NCBI GenBank assembly: GCA_025363275.1
Contig: JANYEE010000260.1
Location: 21,599 to 85,598 of the forward strand
Reading direction: 5' to 3'
Length of the DNA: 64,000 nt
Source of the DNA: Burkholderiales bacterium
Lineage (GTDB): Bacteria; Pseudomonadota; Gammaproteobacteria; Burkholderiales; Burkholderiaceae_C
The translations under genes were made by a program, and so were the position numbers. The notes under the pieces were generated by a model, which was given only the letters and a program-made list of their open reading frames with translations, was not told the DNA's origin and did no database searches. Of this stretch, positions 1-10,017 are shown one piece after another (position 1 is the stretch's first letter; every line of letters begins with the position of its first letter).

Positions 1-80
1 ATTACATAGCTATGGAACGTTGTAACTCATTTGTAAGAAACGGCCGCGTCGGCTGACCAAGTATCAACCTAGGAGACTTT

Positions 81-1088
81 ATGTTGATTAAATCGAATTT
101 GGATGGCTTTAGCCACTCTGTTCCCAGCGAAATTACTGATAAATCGGTTTACGAGGGGCGTAGGGATCTGCTTAAGCACATGGCAACTGGCATAGCAGGC
201 GCGGGACTTGCTGCGTGGGCGTCGCGCAGTGCGATGGCACAAGGGGCCGCGTGGGGCACACGGCCCGGCAAATCCACTGCGCTTAGTGGCACGGTCTCCA
301 AAGTGGACGGTGCTAACGCTGTCGACAAAGTCACGCCTTACAAAGACGCTAGTAGCTACAACAACTATTACGAGTTTGGCACGGATAAGAGTGATCCCGC
401 AGCGAACGCTCACACCTTGAAAACAACGCCCTGGACTGTTGAAATTGAGGGGCTGGTGAAGAAACCTGGAAAGTTGAATTTGGAAGAGTTGCTGAAACTT
501 AGCCCCATGGAAGAGAGGATTTACCGTCTTCGCTGCGTGGAGGGTTGGTCTATGGTGATTCCGTGGATGGGATACACCTTGGCCGACGTAATACGAAAGG
601 TGGAGCCTCTTGGTAGCGCTAAATTTGTTGAATTCGTAACTTTGGCTGACCCCAAAACCATGCCTTTTGTCGGATCTCGAGTTTTAGATTGGCCGTATGT
701 CGAAGGCTTGCGGATGGATGAAGCCATGCACCCCTTAACCCTACTTACCTTCGGCATGTATGGAGAAGTGTTGCCTAATCAAAGTGGAGCTCCCGTTCGG
801 TTAGTAGTGCCATGGAAATACGGTTTCAAGAGCGGTAAGAGTATTGTAAAAATTAGATTCACAGATAAACAACCTGGCACTGCGTGGAACAAGGCTGCGG
901 CAAATGAGTATGGGTTTTATTCCAACGTGAATCCCAATGTAGACCACCCTCGCTGGAGTCAGGCTACAGAGCGTCGGATTGGCGAAGACGGTTTATTTGC
1001 CAAAAAGCGCAAGACATCTATCTTCAATGGTTACGAAGCTCAAGTTGGGCAACTTTACGCTGGCATGGATTTGAAGAAGTTTTATTAG
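81..1088 (+). CDS. msrP: Protein-methionine-sulfoxide reductase catalytic subunit MsrP (YedY-like molybdopterin protein)
   Basis: 335-aa ORF with Tat-like N-terminus ([11 protein letters not shown]), motif [18 protein letters not shown] typical of YedY; followed by msrQ. Confidence 0.95.
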   Translation: MLIKSNLDGFSHSVPSEITDKSVYEGRRDLLKHMATGIAGAGLAAWASRSAMAQGAAWGTRPGKSTALSGTVSKVDGANAVDKVTPYKDASSYNNYYEFGTDKSDPAANAHTLKTTPWTVEIEGLVKKPGKLNLEELLKLSPMEERIYRLRCVEGWSMVIPWMGYTLADVIRKVEPLGSAKFVEFVTLADPKTMPFVGSRVLDWPYVEGLRMDEAMHPLTLLTFGMYGEVLPNQSGAPVRLVVPWKYGFKSGKSIVKIRFTDKQPGTAWNKAAANEYGFYSNVNPNVDHPRWSQATERRIGEDGLFAKKRKTSIFNGYEAQVGQLYAGMDLKKFY

Positions 1089-1092
1089 TTTT

Positions 1093-1707
1093 ATGCTGGC
1101 TACGCGTTTGAATGCGGCCCTTCGGCATTCGTTGGGCAAACCTGTTTGGTTTGTATTGGCGTTATCCCCACTGGTATGGCTGGTTTACGCAGCAATTTTG
1201 GATAAGCTGGGCGCAAATCCAGCAGAGGCACTCATCCGAGCCACCGGCGACTGGACACTGAGAATGCTTTGTATCGTGTTGGCTATTACCCCATTACGAG
1301 TTAGCGGGAGGCTGCAAAATATTGCCGGTTATCGCCGTATGGCAGGCTTGTTTGTCTATCTTTATGTGATGTTGCATTTGCTGTCTTACGCTTGGTTTGA
1401 CATGGGTCTCGACGTTGCAGATATCGGGAACGACATAGTTAAGCGACCTTTCATACTGGTTGGATTTTCGGCCTTTCTTTTACTCACACCCCTGGCGCTT
1501 ACATCCTTTAACCGAGCCATTCGCTTCTTAGGTGCCAAACGTTGGCAACAATTGCACAAATTGGTTTACTGTGTCGCCGTACTAGCGGTTTTACATTTTT
1601 TCTGGATGCGAGCGGGCAAGAATAATTTTGCCGAAGTTGCCGTTTATGCCGTTGTGTTGGCGTGCCTGTTAATGTGGCGGGTGTTGCGCCGCCACAGAGC
1701 GCGTTGA
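1093..1707 (+). CDS. msrQ: MsrQ (YedZ) heme-binding membrane subunit
   Basis: 204-aa multi-TM protein, GDWTLRMLCIVLAITPLR and HKLVYCVAVLAVLHFFWM motifs; directly after msrP. Confidence 0.93.
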   Translation: MLATRLNAALRHSLGKPVWFVLALSPLVWLVYAAILDKLGANPAEALIRATGDWTLRMLCIVLAITPLRVSGRLQNIAGYRRMAGLFVYLYVMLHLLSYAWFDMGLDVADIGNDIVKRPFILVGFSAFLLLTPLALTSFNRAIRFLGAKRWQQLHKLVYCVAVLAVLHFFWMRAGKNNFAEVAVYAVVLACLLMWRVLRRHRAR

Positions 1708-1911
1708 GTACTTGCTACCTAGGTTCCGGCTTCGACCTGTACCCCAAATAATTGGAGGGAACCAGCTATAGCTGGTAAGTGCATGTGAAGTCGTTATAGC
1801 TGAGCTCTTTGTGGGTAAATATAGGCTTCCAGTTTGACCGCAAGATGTTAGCAAACACGGTACCAAACAGATCACTGCGGTGAAGCGGCGGAATTTTCTA
1901 ACGAATAACAT
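1669..1911 (-). CDS. lptM: LptM (YifL)-like small lipoprotein
   Basis: Lipobox LLTSC followed by [10 protein letters not shown] typical of LptM; divergent to cyaY as usual; C-terminus runs into antisense msrQ. Confidence 0.7.
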   Translation of the reverse strand: MLFVRKFRRFTAVICLVPCLLTSCGQTGSLYLPTKSSAITTSHALTSYSWFPPIIWGTGRSRNLGSKYSTRSVAAQHPPH

Positions 1912-1923
1912 TTTGAAATTGTA

Positions 1924-2253
1924 ATGACTGATCTTGAATTCATGGACAAGGCCGAGGCCGTTCTAAATGCCATAGAGGTTTGCTGTGATCGCATTAACGA
2001 CGAAACTGATGCCGATCTTGACAATCAGCGTACTGGCGGAATGGTGACGCTTACATTCCACAATCGCACACAGATCATTATCAATTTGCAGAAACCGCTG
2101 CGTGAGATATGGATGGCTGCAAAGTCTGGAGGCTACCACTATCGCTGGGTCAATGGAAGTTGGCAGGACACAAAAGAACAAGGAGAGCTTTTTTCTGCTC
2201 TTACAGTCAGCGCTAGCGCCCAAGCAGGCTTGGCGCTAGAGTTCACTGCATGA
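1924..2253 (+). CDS. cyaY: Iron donor protein CyaY (frataxin homolog)
   Basis: 109 aa; [43 protein letters not shown] frataxin signature. Confidence 0.95.
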   Translation: MTDLEFMDKAEAVLNAIEVCCDRINDETDADLDNQRTGGMVTLTFHNRTQIIINLQKPLREIWMAAKSGGYHYRWVNGSWQDTKEQGELFSALTVSASAQAGLALEFTA

Positions 2254-4626
2254 TTAATTTTTAAACATATCTAGTATCTTGCGCTTTTCTTCAGGCGCAG
2301 TTACTGGCTCGTTGTTAGCCTCGCCTCTGTCCTCCAAGCCCAGACCAGAAACGCCCGCGCCTTTGCCGAACTCGTCGTAGTACCACTCACTTCCGATATG
2401 AACAATGCCCTCGGGCGCAATGAGCTCTTGTATCGCAACATTTTTCAGAGCAGTTTCCATAAAACTAATCCATACTGGCAAGCTCAACCCGCCCCCAGTT
2501 TCACGATCGCCAAGTTTCCGTGGTGTGTCATAGCCGATCCAAGTAACTGCGGTTAGTGTAGGGTGGAATCCCGCGAACCACGCATCCATCGAATCATTCG
2601 TTGTCCCCGTTTTTCCATAAATATCAGGGCGTTTAAGCGTCGCTTGAGCCCTCGCTGCAGTACCTGACCGAGTTACCTCTTGCAGCAAACTGGTCATCAA
2701 AAATGCATTTCGGGGTTCAATAGCTCGCTCGGCTTGCTCTAACTTCGGTTTAGGAGAGTTAACTAAAACCTTGCCACGCTGCTCAGTTACCTTTGAAACA
2801 AGCCAAGGATTAACCCTGTATCCGCCATTTGCAAAAACTGAATAGCCAGTTGCCATTTGCATGGGCGTTACCGACCCCGCCCCGAGTGCCATAGTTAGGT
2901 AAGCAGGATGTTTTTCCGCGTCAAAACCAAAACGTGTTATCCATTCTTGCGCATACAGTGGTCCGATAGAGCGAAGGATTTGGATAGAAATCATATTTTT
3001 GGATTTTGCAAGCCCTCTGCGCAGTGTCATTGGGCCCTCAAAGGTTCCGTCGTAGTTCTTTGGTTCCCAGGGCTGCCCGCCTGTCACACCTGCGTCGAAA
3101 AACAAAGGCGCATCGTTGATGACCGTGGCGGGCGTAAATCCCTTTTCTAGTGCTGCAGAGTAGATGAAGGGCTTGAAGCTCGAACCCGGCTGACGCCAAG
3201 CTTGTATTACGTGGTTGAATTTATTTTTTCCAAAATCAAACCCTCCTACCAATGCAACTATTGATCCGTCCCTTGGATCGATAGCAACAAATGCACCCTC
3301 CACTTCTGGGAGTTGCGTAATTTCCCAGGAACCTTTTATTGTCTTGGATACGCGAATAATAGCGCCGCGGCGAATTTTGATATTAGGAGGTGCTTTTTCG
3401 GAAAGACCGGACTGAGCGGGCTTGAGTCCGTCGCCAGTGATTTCTATGAGCTCCCCGTTTTGTCGGGTTGCCTTGATATGCTTTGTATCAACGTCAAGGA
3501 CTACTGCAGAGGCGACATCACCGTTATCCGGGTGTTCGTCTAACGCTTCTATGACCGCGTCCTCAAGTTCTAGTGGGTTGGACGGAAGTACGATGAATTT
3601 TTCTGGCCCACGATAGACCTGTCGACGTTCAAAATCCATGATCCCTTTGCGGAGCGCTTTGTAAGCAGCATCCTGATCTAAAGATCGTAAAGTTGTTTGT
3701 ACGTCAAGACCTCGTGTATACGTCTCATCGCCGTACTGGCTGTACATCAACTGACGCACCATTTCGGTGACGTATTCGGCATGCACTTGGTTGTAGGCAG
3801 GCCCAGTCTTTATCTTGAGCTCGAATGCCTTGGCTTCCTCTGCTTCCTTGTCCGATATATAGCCGTTCTCCAGCATCCGATCGATGATGTGCCGCTGGCG
3901 AATTCGCGCGCGCTTAGGGTTACTGATTGGATTGTAGGCAGATGGCGCCTTAGGCAATCCGGCGAGCATGGCAGCTTCCGCGATGTTGATGTCTTTCAAG
4001 GGCTTGCCAAAATAGGCCTCAGATGCCGCTGCAAATCCATAGGCTCTATTACCAAGAAATATCTGGTTCATATAGATTTCCAAAATTTGGTCCTTGCTCA
4101 GCAGGTGTTCCAATTTGAAGGTGAGTAAGATTTCGTAGATTTTCCGCGTGAAGGTCTTCTCAGAGCTCAGATACACATTGCGTGCAACTTGCATCGTAAT
4201 GGTGGAGGCTCCCTGGCTTTTCATCTTTCCAATATTGGCCAAGCCCGCGCGTGCCACTCCGAGGTAATCCACTCCACCGTGCTGGTAAAAGCGCGAATCT
4301 TCGATCGCGAGAACCGCATTGGTCATGATCTTCGGAATTTCGCCGATCGGCGTTAGGTTGCGTCTTTCTTCCCCGAACTCTCCTAGAAGATCCCCCTCAG
4401 CAGAGAAAATTCGTAACGGAAGTTTGGGACGATAGTCGGACAGATCTGAAATATCTGGCAAATTAGGGAACGCGACAGCCAGTGCTAGCCCGATTACCAT
4501 TAGCACCGTCAAAACACTAGCGGTAACAAGGCCCGCAATAGCAAGCGTCAGCCTCGCCAACCAATGCAAATCCGCAAAACGGAGATCGTTCAGTTTGGAA
4601 GTTTTGTCGGGTGGACTGTTGACCAT
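2254..4626 (-). CDS. mrcA: Penicillin-binding protein 1A (transglycosylase/transpeptidase)
   Basis: 790 aa; GT51 motif EDSRFYQHGGVDYLGVARA, transpeptidase QPGSSFKPF and KTGTTN motifs. Confidence 0.96.
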   Translation of the reverse strand: MVNSPPDKTSKLNDLRFADLHWLARLTLAIAGLVTASVLTVLMVIGLALAVAFPNLPDISDLSDYRPKLPLRIFSAEGDLLGEFGEERRNLTPIGEIPKIMTNAVLAIEDSRFYQHGGVDYLGVARAGLANIGKMKSQGASTITMQVARNVYLSSEKTFTRKIYEILLTFKLEHLLSKDQILEIYMNQIFLGNRAYGFAAASEAYFGKPLKDINIAEAAMLAGLPKAPSAYNPISNPKRARIRQRHIIDRMLENGYISDKEAEEAKAFELKIKTGPAYNQVHAEYVTEMVRQLMYSQYGDETYTRGLDVQTTLRSLDQDAAYKALRKGIMDFERRQVYRGPEKFIVLPSNPLELEDAVIEALDEHPDNGDVASAVVLDVDTKHIKATRQNGELIEITGDGLKPAQSGLSEKAPPNIKIRRGAIIRVSKTIKGSWEITQLPEVEGAFVAIDPRDGSIVALVGGFDFGKNKFNHVIQAWRQPGSSFKPFIYSAALEKGFTPATVINDAPLFFDAGVTGGQPWEPKNYDGTFEGPMTLRRGLAKSKNMISIQILRSIGPLYAQEWITRFGFDAEKHPAYLTMALGAGSVTPMQMATGYSVFANGGYRVNPWLVSKVTEQRGKVLVNSPKPKLEQAERAIEPRNAFLMTSLLQEVTRSGTAARAQATLKRPDIYGKTGTTNDSMDAWFAGFHPTLTAVTWIGYDTPRKLGDRETGGGLSLPVWISFMETALKNVAIQELIAPEGIVHIGSEWYYDEFGKGAGVSGLGLEDRGEANNEPVTAPEEKRKILDMFKN

Positions 4627-4895
4627 ATAGATGTTTTTGTTGGCAACCCGATATTATAAAAATTTAAGCCGCTGGAGATTGCACAGCCGTGCGACGCCAT
4701 TGTGAGGGCATACCGAGTACACCGGGCGGGGACTTAGCGCACGTCTCGACAATCGAATGCGAGCGTCTGCTTTTGGCAACGCTCGAAATTGTCAAAAAAT
4801 GAAAAAACCTTTGCGGGACAACATGCTTACTGATAGCATTCAAGTGATTTCTTAAGTCTGACTGGTCCGTTGCCAGTCTGTTTCAGGGGACAGTT

Positions 4896-5975
4896 TTGAT
4901 CGCATTGGGGTCTTTATTCAGTGGGCAGCCCGCACCTATGCTTGGGCTTGACATCAGTTCTTCCAGCGTAAAGCTGGTTGAATTGGGCCGTGATAAAGCC
5001 GGAAATCTTGTGTTGGAGCGGTGTGCAATCGAACCGCTAGAGCGCGGCTGGATTTCAGACGGCAACATCGAGAAATTTGACGAAGTCGCCGAGGCAGTAC
5101 GTCGCCTGGTCAAAAAGAGCGGTTCAAAAACCAAAAATGTGGCTATGGCGTTGCCACCTTCGGCAGTCATTACCAAAAAAATTATCCTGCCAGGTGGTAT
5201 GAATGATCAAGAGCTTGAGCAGCAGGTAGAGGCTGAAGCTAACCAGTACATTCCGTTTCCTTTGGACGAAGTGAGTCTGGATTTCTGTGTCATTGGTCCA
5301 AGCGTTACGTCCGCCGGAGATGTCGAAGTACTAATTGCAGCTTCGCGCCGTGAGAAAGTCCAGGACATACAAGGTTTGGCAGAGGCGGCAGGCTTGAAGC
5401 CGGTAGTCGTAGACGTAGAGTCTTATGCCTCCAGATTGGCAGCTGGGCGACTTATAGAAAACCTACCGAACAAGGGCGCAGGCTTAATTGTGGCTCTTTT
5501 TGAGGTGGGCGCGCTCACCACCAGTATGCAAGTGCTCCGTGACGACGAGGTTTTGTACGACCGAGATCAAGCTTTTGGCGGAGCTCAGTTGACTCAATTG
5601 ATAGTCCGGCAGTACGGCTTCTCCCAGGAAGAAGCCGAAAGTAAGAAAAGAAGCGGTGAATTGCCCGAAGATTACGATACGGCAGTTCTGAAGCCATTTA
5701 TCGAAACAATGGTCCAGGAATTGGGGCGTGCACTCCAGTTCTTCTTTACCAGCACTCCACACAACAAAGTTGATCACGTCATGTTGGCTGGAGGTTCCGC
5801 TGCGCTGCCGGGTCTAACTGCTGCGGTGACGCAGCACACGACGTTTCCTTGTACTTTGCTAAATCCATTTGACGGTATGGAAATTGGAAGCGGAGTTCGC
5901 TTGAAAAGAATGACGCGGGAAGCGCCGTCATATCTTACGTCTTGTGGACTAGCCTTGCGGAGGTTTTCGCAGTGA
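4896..5975 (+). CDS. pilM: Type IV pilus assembly protein PilM (TTG start)
   Basis: LGLDISSSSVKLVEL actin-like fold; first gene of pilMNOPQ; AGGGGA before TTG at 4896. Confidence 0.95.
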   Translation: MIALGSLFSGQPAPMLGLDISSSSVKLVELGRDKAGNLVLERCAIEPLERGWISDGNIEKFDEVAEAVRRLVKKSGSKTKNVAMALPPSAVITKKIILPGGMNDQELEQQVEAEANQYIPFPLDEVSLDFCVIGPSVTSAGDVEVLIAASRREKVQDIQGLAEAAGLKPVVVDVESYASRLAAGRLIENLPNKGAGLIVALFEVGALTTSMQVLRDDEVLYDRDQAFGGAQLTQLIVRQYGFSQEEAESKKRSGELPEDYDTAVLKPFIETMVQELGRALQFFFTSTPHNKVDHVMLAGGSAALPGLTAAVTQHTTFPCTLLNPFDGMEIGSGVRLKRMTREAPSYLTSCGLALRRFSQ

Positions 5976-6628
5976 TATTGATTAATCTACTTCCCCATCG
6001 GGAAGCAGCCCGAAAGCTGCGTAAGGAAATATTCAATATATCGTGGGGTGCCTCGGCATTACTCGGTGGCATCATCGCAGGTGTAGTTTTCTTATGGTAT
6101 CAAGCCTCAATTTCTGCTCAGCAAGACAATAACGCTCTCTTAGATACAGAAATAAAAAAGCTTGAAGCACAAATTAAAGATATTGTTGGTTTGGAATCTG
6201 AAATCGCAGCTCTAAGGGCGCGACAGCAAGCCGTCGAAGATTTGCAGTCAGATCGAAATTTGCCCGTTCATTTGCTTACAGAGATCGTTAACCAGTTACC
6301 AGATGGCGTGTATATTTCCAAGCTTATTCAGCAAGATCAAATCGTCACGCTGAATGGAACTGCCCAATCTAACGAGCGTGTCGCAGAGTTGTTCCGCAAC
6401 CTCGCTTCCAACACCCCTTGGTTTACAAAGCCAGAGTTGGTAGAGATCGTGTCAGGAACTGTAGCTCTGTCTCCAAAAGATCAGAAACGTGTTTCAAATT
6501 TTGTAATAAAAGTCCGCCTAGTGCGCGCAAGTGAGGCGGAAAAAGTAATTGCTAAAGAGCTCGGTGCCTCAGCTCCTGCTTTGGCCAGTTCGGGGCTAAG
6601 CGCAAATTCTCCGGCGGCTGGCAAATAA
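5972..6628 (+). CDS. pilN: Type IV pilus assembly protein PilN
   Basis: INLLPHREAARK motif; GTG start at 5972 overlaps the pilM stop (GTGA). Confidence 0.93.
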   Translation: MILINLLPHREAARKLRKEIFNISWGASALLGGIIAGVVFLWYQASISAQQDNNALLDTEIKKLEAQIKDIVGLESEIAALRARQQAVEDLQSDRNLPVHLLTEIVNQLPDGVYISKLIQQDQIVTLNGTAQSNERVAELFRNLASNTPWFTKPELVEIVSGTVALSPKDQKRVSNFVIKVRLVRASEAEKVIAKELGASAPALASSGLSANSPAAGK

Positions 6629-6646
6629 ATTCGGATTGCTACGCAC

Positions 6647-7318
6647 ATGTCAAAAAATAAGCTTCCAAAAGTAGATGTTGCTGAATTGCAGAGAAAAATA
6701 GTTGCGCAATTTAGTGATCTGGATCCAAAAAACCCGTTCATGTGGCCATCGGTGCCACGTTATTCTTTATTTATTGTTACGACCGTCGGAGTCGTCGTCG
6801 CTTTATGGTTCTTTTGGCTTAGTAGTTCGCAAGACGTTCTTGTTCAAGAGCAAGAAAAAGAAGTGAAACTTCGGGAAGACTACAAAGTCAAGCTTTCTAA
6901 GGCAGTGAATCTCGATGTGTTGAAGAAGCAGAGAGAGCAAGTCCAACAATACGTCACGCAATTGGAAAAACAACTTCCTAGCAAAGCAGAGATGGATGCC
7001 CTTTTGTCTGACATCAACCAAGCTGGCCTGGGAAGGAGCTTGCAATTTGATTTGTTTCGGCCTGGGCAAATCGCAGTAAAACAATATTATGCCGAACTGC
7101 CAATCGCTATTAAGGTAACCGGTCGCTATCACGACATTGGCTCCTTTGCTTCTGATATAGCTAACCTTTCACGGATTGTGACTCTAAATAATCTGAGTAT
7201 TTTGCCCAGGCAAGACAATACGTTGGCACTAGATACAACGGCAAAAACATTCCGTTATTTGGATTCTGATGAACAGGCCGCGCAAAACAAGTCGCCTCCA
7301 CCAGGGGCAAAAAAATGA
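6647..7318 (+). CDS. pilO: Type IV pilus assembly protein PilO
   Basis: 223 aa, one TM, FRPGQIAVKQYYAELPIAIKVTGRYHDIGSFASDIANLSRIVTL typical of PilO. Confidence 0.94.
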   Translation: MSKNKLPKVDVAELQRKIVAQFSDLDPKNPFMWPSVPRYSLFIVTTVGVVVALWFFWLSSSQDVLVQEQEKEVKLREDYKVKLSKAVNLDVLKKQREQVQQYVTQLEKQLPSKAEMDALLSDINQAGLGRSLQFDLFRPGQIAVKQYYAELPIAIKVTGRYHDIGSFASDIANLSRIVTLNNLSILPRQDNTLALDTTAKTFRYLDSDEQAAQNKSPPPGAKK

Positions 7319-7857
7319 AAGTTTTTATAGGCATAGTCATATTAATTGCACATTTCGTGCTGAGCGGTTGTAGTGGATCTAGTCAAGACGATCTGCGACA
7401 GTGGATCGTTGACGAGAGAAACCAGACTCGTCCGAAAGTTAACCCAATTCCTGCTCCGAAACAATTTAAGCCAGAAGCTTATGCAAATGGCGGTGAGGTG
7501 GAGCCATTTAGTAACCAAAAATTGACGCAAGCTTTAAAGCGAGATTCAGCGCAGGTTGCCTCGAATGCCGGTTTGGTGGCGCCTGAACTGGTTCGCCGCA
7601 AGGAGCCACTGGAAGCCTTTCCAATAGATGCGATGGCGCTAGTGGGCAGCGTAGTGAAAGCAGGTCAACCGATCGGACTCGTCAAGGTTGATGGGCTGTT
7701 GTACCAAGTCAGGATAGGTAACTATCTTGGGCAAAACTACGGTCGGGTTGTAAAAATTAGTGAAACTGAGGTCGTTCTGCGAGAGATCACACAAGACGCG
7801 GTGGGTGAGTGGATCGAGCGGATGATGACTTTGCAGCTGCAAGAGAGGGCTAAATGA
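7315..7857 (+). CDS. pilP: Type IV pilus lipoprotein PilP
   Basis: Lipobox LSGCSGSSQDDLRQW; order; ATGA overlap with pilO. Confidence 0.94.
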   Translation: MKVFIGIVILIAHFVLSGCSGSSQDDLRQWIVDERNQTRPKVNPIPAPKQFKPEAYANGGEVEPFSNQKLTQALKRDSAQVASNAGLVAPELVRRKEPLEAFPIDAMALVGSVVKAGQPIGLVKVDGLLYQVRIGNYLGQNYGRVVKISETEVVLREITQDAVGEWIERMMTLQLQERAK

Positions 7858-9986
7858 AAAATTTGAATTACATGGGTGTTACAAATATGCTTAACCGGGT
7901 ATTCATCTCCATTGCCCTTGGCGTATTGCCAATTTGTGTTTTTGCACAAAATGCTATCGAGGCAGTTACTGGCTCAGTTCAGGGCGGCGCCGAGGTTGTG
8001 AGAATTGACTTGTCCAGGGCGCTCCCTGCTTTACCTACGAGTTTTGCGATTCAGTCTCCTGCTCGCATTGCGTTAGATTTCCCCGGTGTTTCGAACACAA
8101 TGGGTCGAAGTAGCATCGATGTGAACCAGGGCAACCTGAAGTCCATTAGTGTGGTTCAGGCGGCAGACAGGACTAGGGTCGTACTGAATCTCAAACAGCC
8201 GGCGTCTTATCGGACAGAGATTCAAGGTAAATCCCTGATGGTTTTTCTGGATCAAGTTACTACTGCGGTGGCAAGTGTAGCGCCACCAGCAGTGTTTGCT
8301 GAGAACCGGAGTCGAGATTCCGCACCACTCAAAGACTTGGACTTTCGCCGGTCTACCGACGGCTCAGGGCGTGTCGTAGTCACGCTACCCAATAACCAAG
8401 TCGGCGTAGACATACGCCAACAGGGTCAAACTCTAATCGTCGAGTTTATGAAGTCAACGTTGCCCGAAGGACTGCGACGTAGACTTGACGTAGCTGACTT
8501 TGGTACACCGATCAAAACGGTAACCACTAGCCAATCGGGCGACCGTGTACGTATGGTGATTGAGCCAAGTGGCCTTTGGGAGCACAGTGCTTACCAAAGC
8601 GACGAGCAATTTGTTGTTGAGGTTAAAGAGATCAAAGTAGACCCACGAAAGCTGACTCAGGGAGCGGGCTACAACGGACAAAAGTTGTCCTTAAATTTCC
8701 AAAACATAGAGGTCCGGTCGCTGCTTCAGGTGATTGCCGACTTTACTAATTTCAATATTGTCACTTCGGATTCTGTTGTGGGGTCAGTGACTTTGCGGTT
8801 GCAAGATGTACCTTGGGATCAGGCTTTGGATATTATTTTGCAGGCAAAAGGGCTGGGTCTGCGAAAGTCTGGGAATGTACTTTGGGTAGCACCAAAGGAC
8901 GAAATTGCTGCGAAAGAGAAGCTGGATCTGGAATCTGTGGCTACCGTGCAGGGATTAGAAGCCGTCAGAACACAGTCTTTCCAAATAAATTATGCAAAAG
9001 CATCGGAGATTGCAGGGCAGTTAACAGCCGGCGGCAGCGGTGCTGGATCCGGCGCGAGAATCTTAAGTGCTCGCGGTAGCGTGATCTCGGAGCCTCGCAC
9101 GAATCAGTTGTTCGTAACAGATATTCCAAGCAAATTGGAGCAAGTGCAGCAACTGATCGTGAAGCTGGATATCGCCGTGCGTCAAGTGTTGATAGAGGCG
9201 CGTATCGTAGAGGCTAGTGATACTTTCGGTAAATCGCTTGGAGTCAAACTTGGCGGTACTGATCTTCGGGCCCAGAAAGGTGGTGATGGCGGTTACCAGT
9301 TGAATGGTAATGATAGGGTGGCATTTGGAACGAGCTACGGCAATGCGATTGCCTCGAGCGGCGCCGGGGGTGCAGTTGACACTTCTGGTTCGTTTGTGAA
9401 TCTGCCTGCTGTCGGACAGGGCGCGTACAACCCTGCGACCTTTGCGCTGTCTATCTTTAATGCTGGCGCTAACCGATTTTTGAACTTGGAAATCTCGGCG
9501 TTAGAGGCAGATGGCAAAGGTAAAGTCGTGTCGAGTCCGCGCGTTGTGACCGCGGATCAAGTAAAAGCACTCATTGAGCAAGGCACGGAGCTGCCGTATC
9601 AAGTAGCCTCGGCTAGTGGTGCTACATCTATCGCTTTTCGAAAGGCGAATTTAAAGCTGGAAGTTACTCCGCAAATTACCCCTGAGGGCAATATTATTTT
9701 GGACCTCGACGTGACGAAAGATTCAGTCGGGCAATCGACAGCCGCAGGCTTTGCAATCAATACAAAACATGTGAAAACTCAAGTATTGGTCGAAAACGGT
9801 GGAACGGTTGTTATAGGAGGTATTTTCGAGGAAACGACCAGTGATAATGAAACGAAGGTGCCTTTCTTAGGGGACTTGCCCGGCATAGGCAATCTTTTCA
9901 AAAGCAAAGGAAGAGTTTCCAATAAACAGGAAATGCTGATATTCATTACTCCCAAAATGATCGCCGATCGTTTGGGCGCCCGTTAG
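7854..9986 (+). CDS. pilQ: Type IV pilus secretin PilQ
   Basis: AMIN domains and secretin C-terminus (VVIGGIFEE...KVPFLGDLPGIGNLFKS); ATGA overlap with pilP. Confidence 0.96.
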   Translation: MKNLNYMGVTNMLNRVFISIALGVLPICVFAQNAIEAVTGSVQGGAEVVRIDLSRALPALPTSFAIQSPARIALDFPGVSNTMGRSSIDVNQGNLKSISVVQAADRTRVVLNLKQPASYRTEIQGKSLMVFLDQVTTAVASVAPPAVFAENRSRDSAPLKDLDFRRSTDGSGRVVVTLPNNQVGVDIRQQGQTLIVEFMKSTLPEGLRRRLDVADFGTPIKTVTTSQSGDRVRMVIEPSGLWEHSAYQSDEQFVVEVKEIKVDPRKLTQGAGYNGQKLSLNFQNIEVRSLLQVIADFTNFNIVTSDSVVGSVTLRLQDVPWDQALDIILQAKGLGLRKSGNVLWVAPKDEIAAKEKLDLESVATVQGLEAVRTQSFQINYAKASEIAGQLTAGGSGAGSGARILSARGSVISEPRTNQLFVTDIPSKLEQVQQLIVKLDIAVRQVLIEARIVEASDTFGKSLGVKLGGTDLRAQKGGDGGYQLNGNDRVAFGTSYGNAIASSGAGGAVDTSGSFVNLPAVGQGAYNPATFALSIFNAGANRFLNLEISALEADGKGKVVSSPRVVTADQVKALIEQGTELPYQVASASGATSIAFRKANLKLEVTPQITPEGNIILDLDVTKDSVGQSTAAGFAINTKHVKTQVLVENGGTVVIGGIFEETTSDNETKVPFLGDLPGIGNLFKSKGRVSNKQEMLIFITPKMIADRLGAR

Positions 9987-10017
9987 TCAGTTCGACTAGA
10001 CAACCACGAGTAAGACT

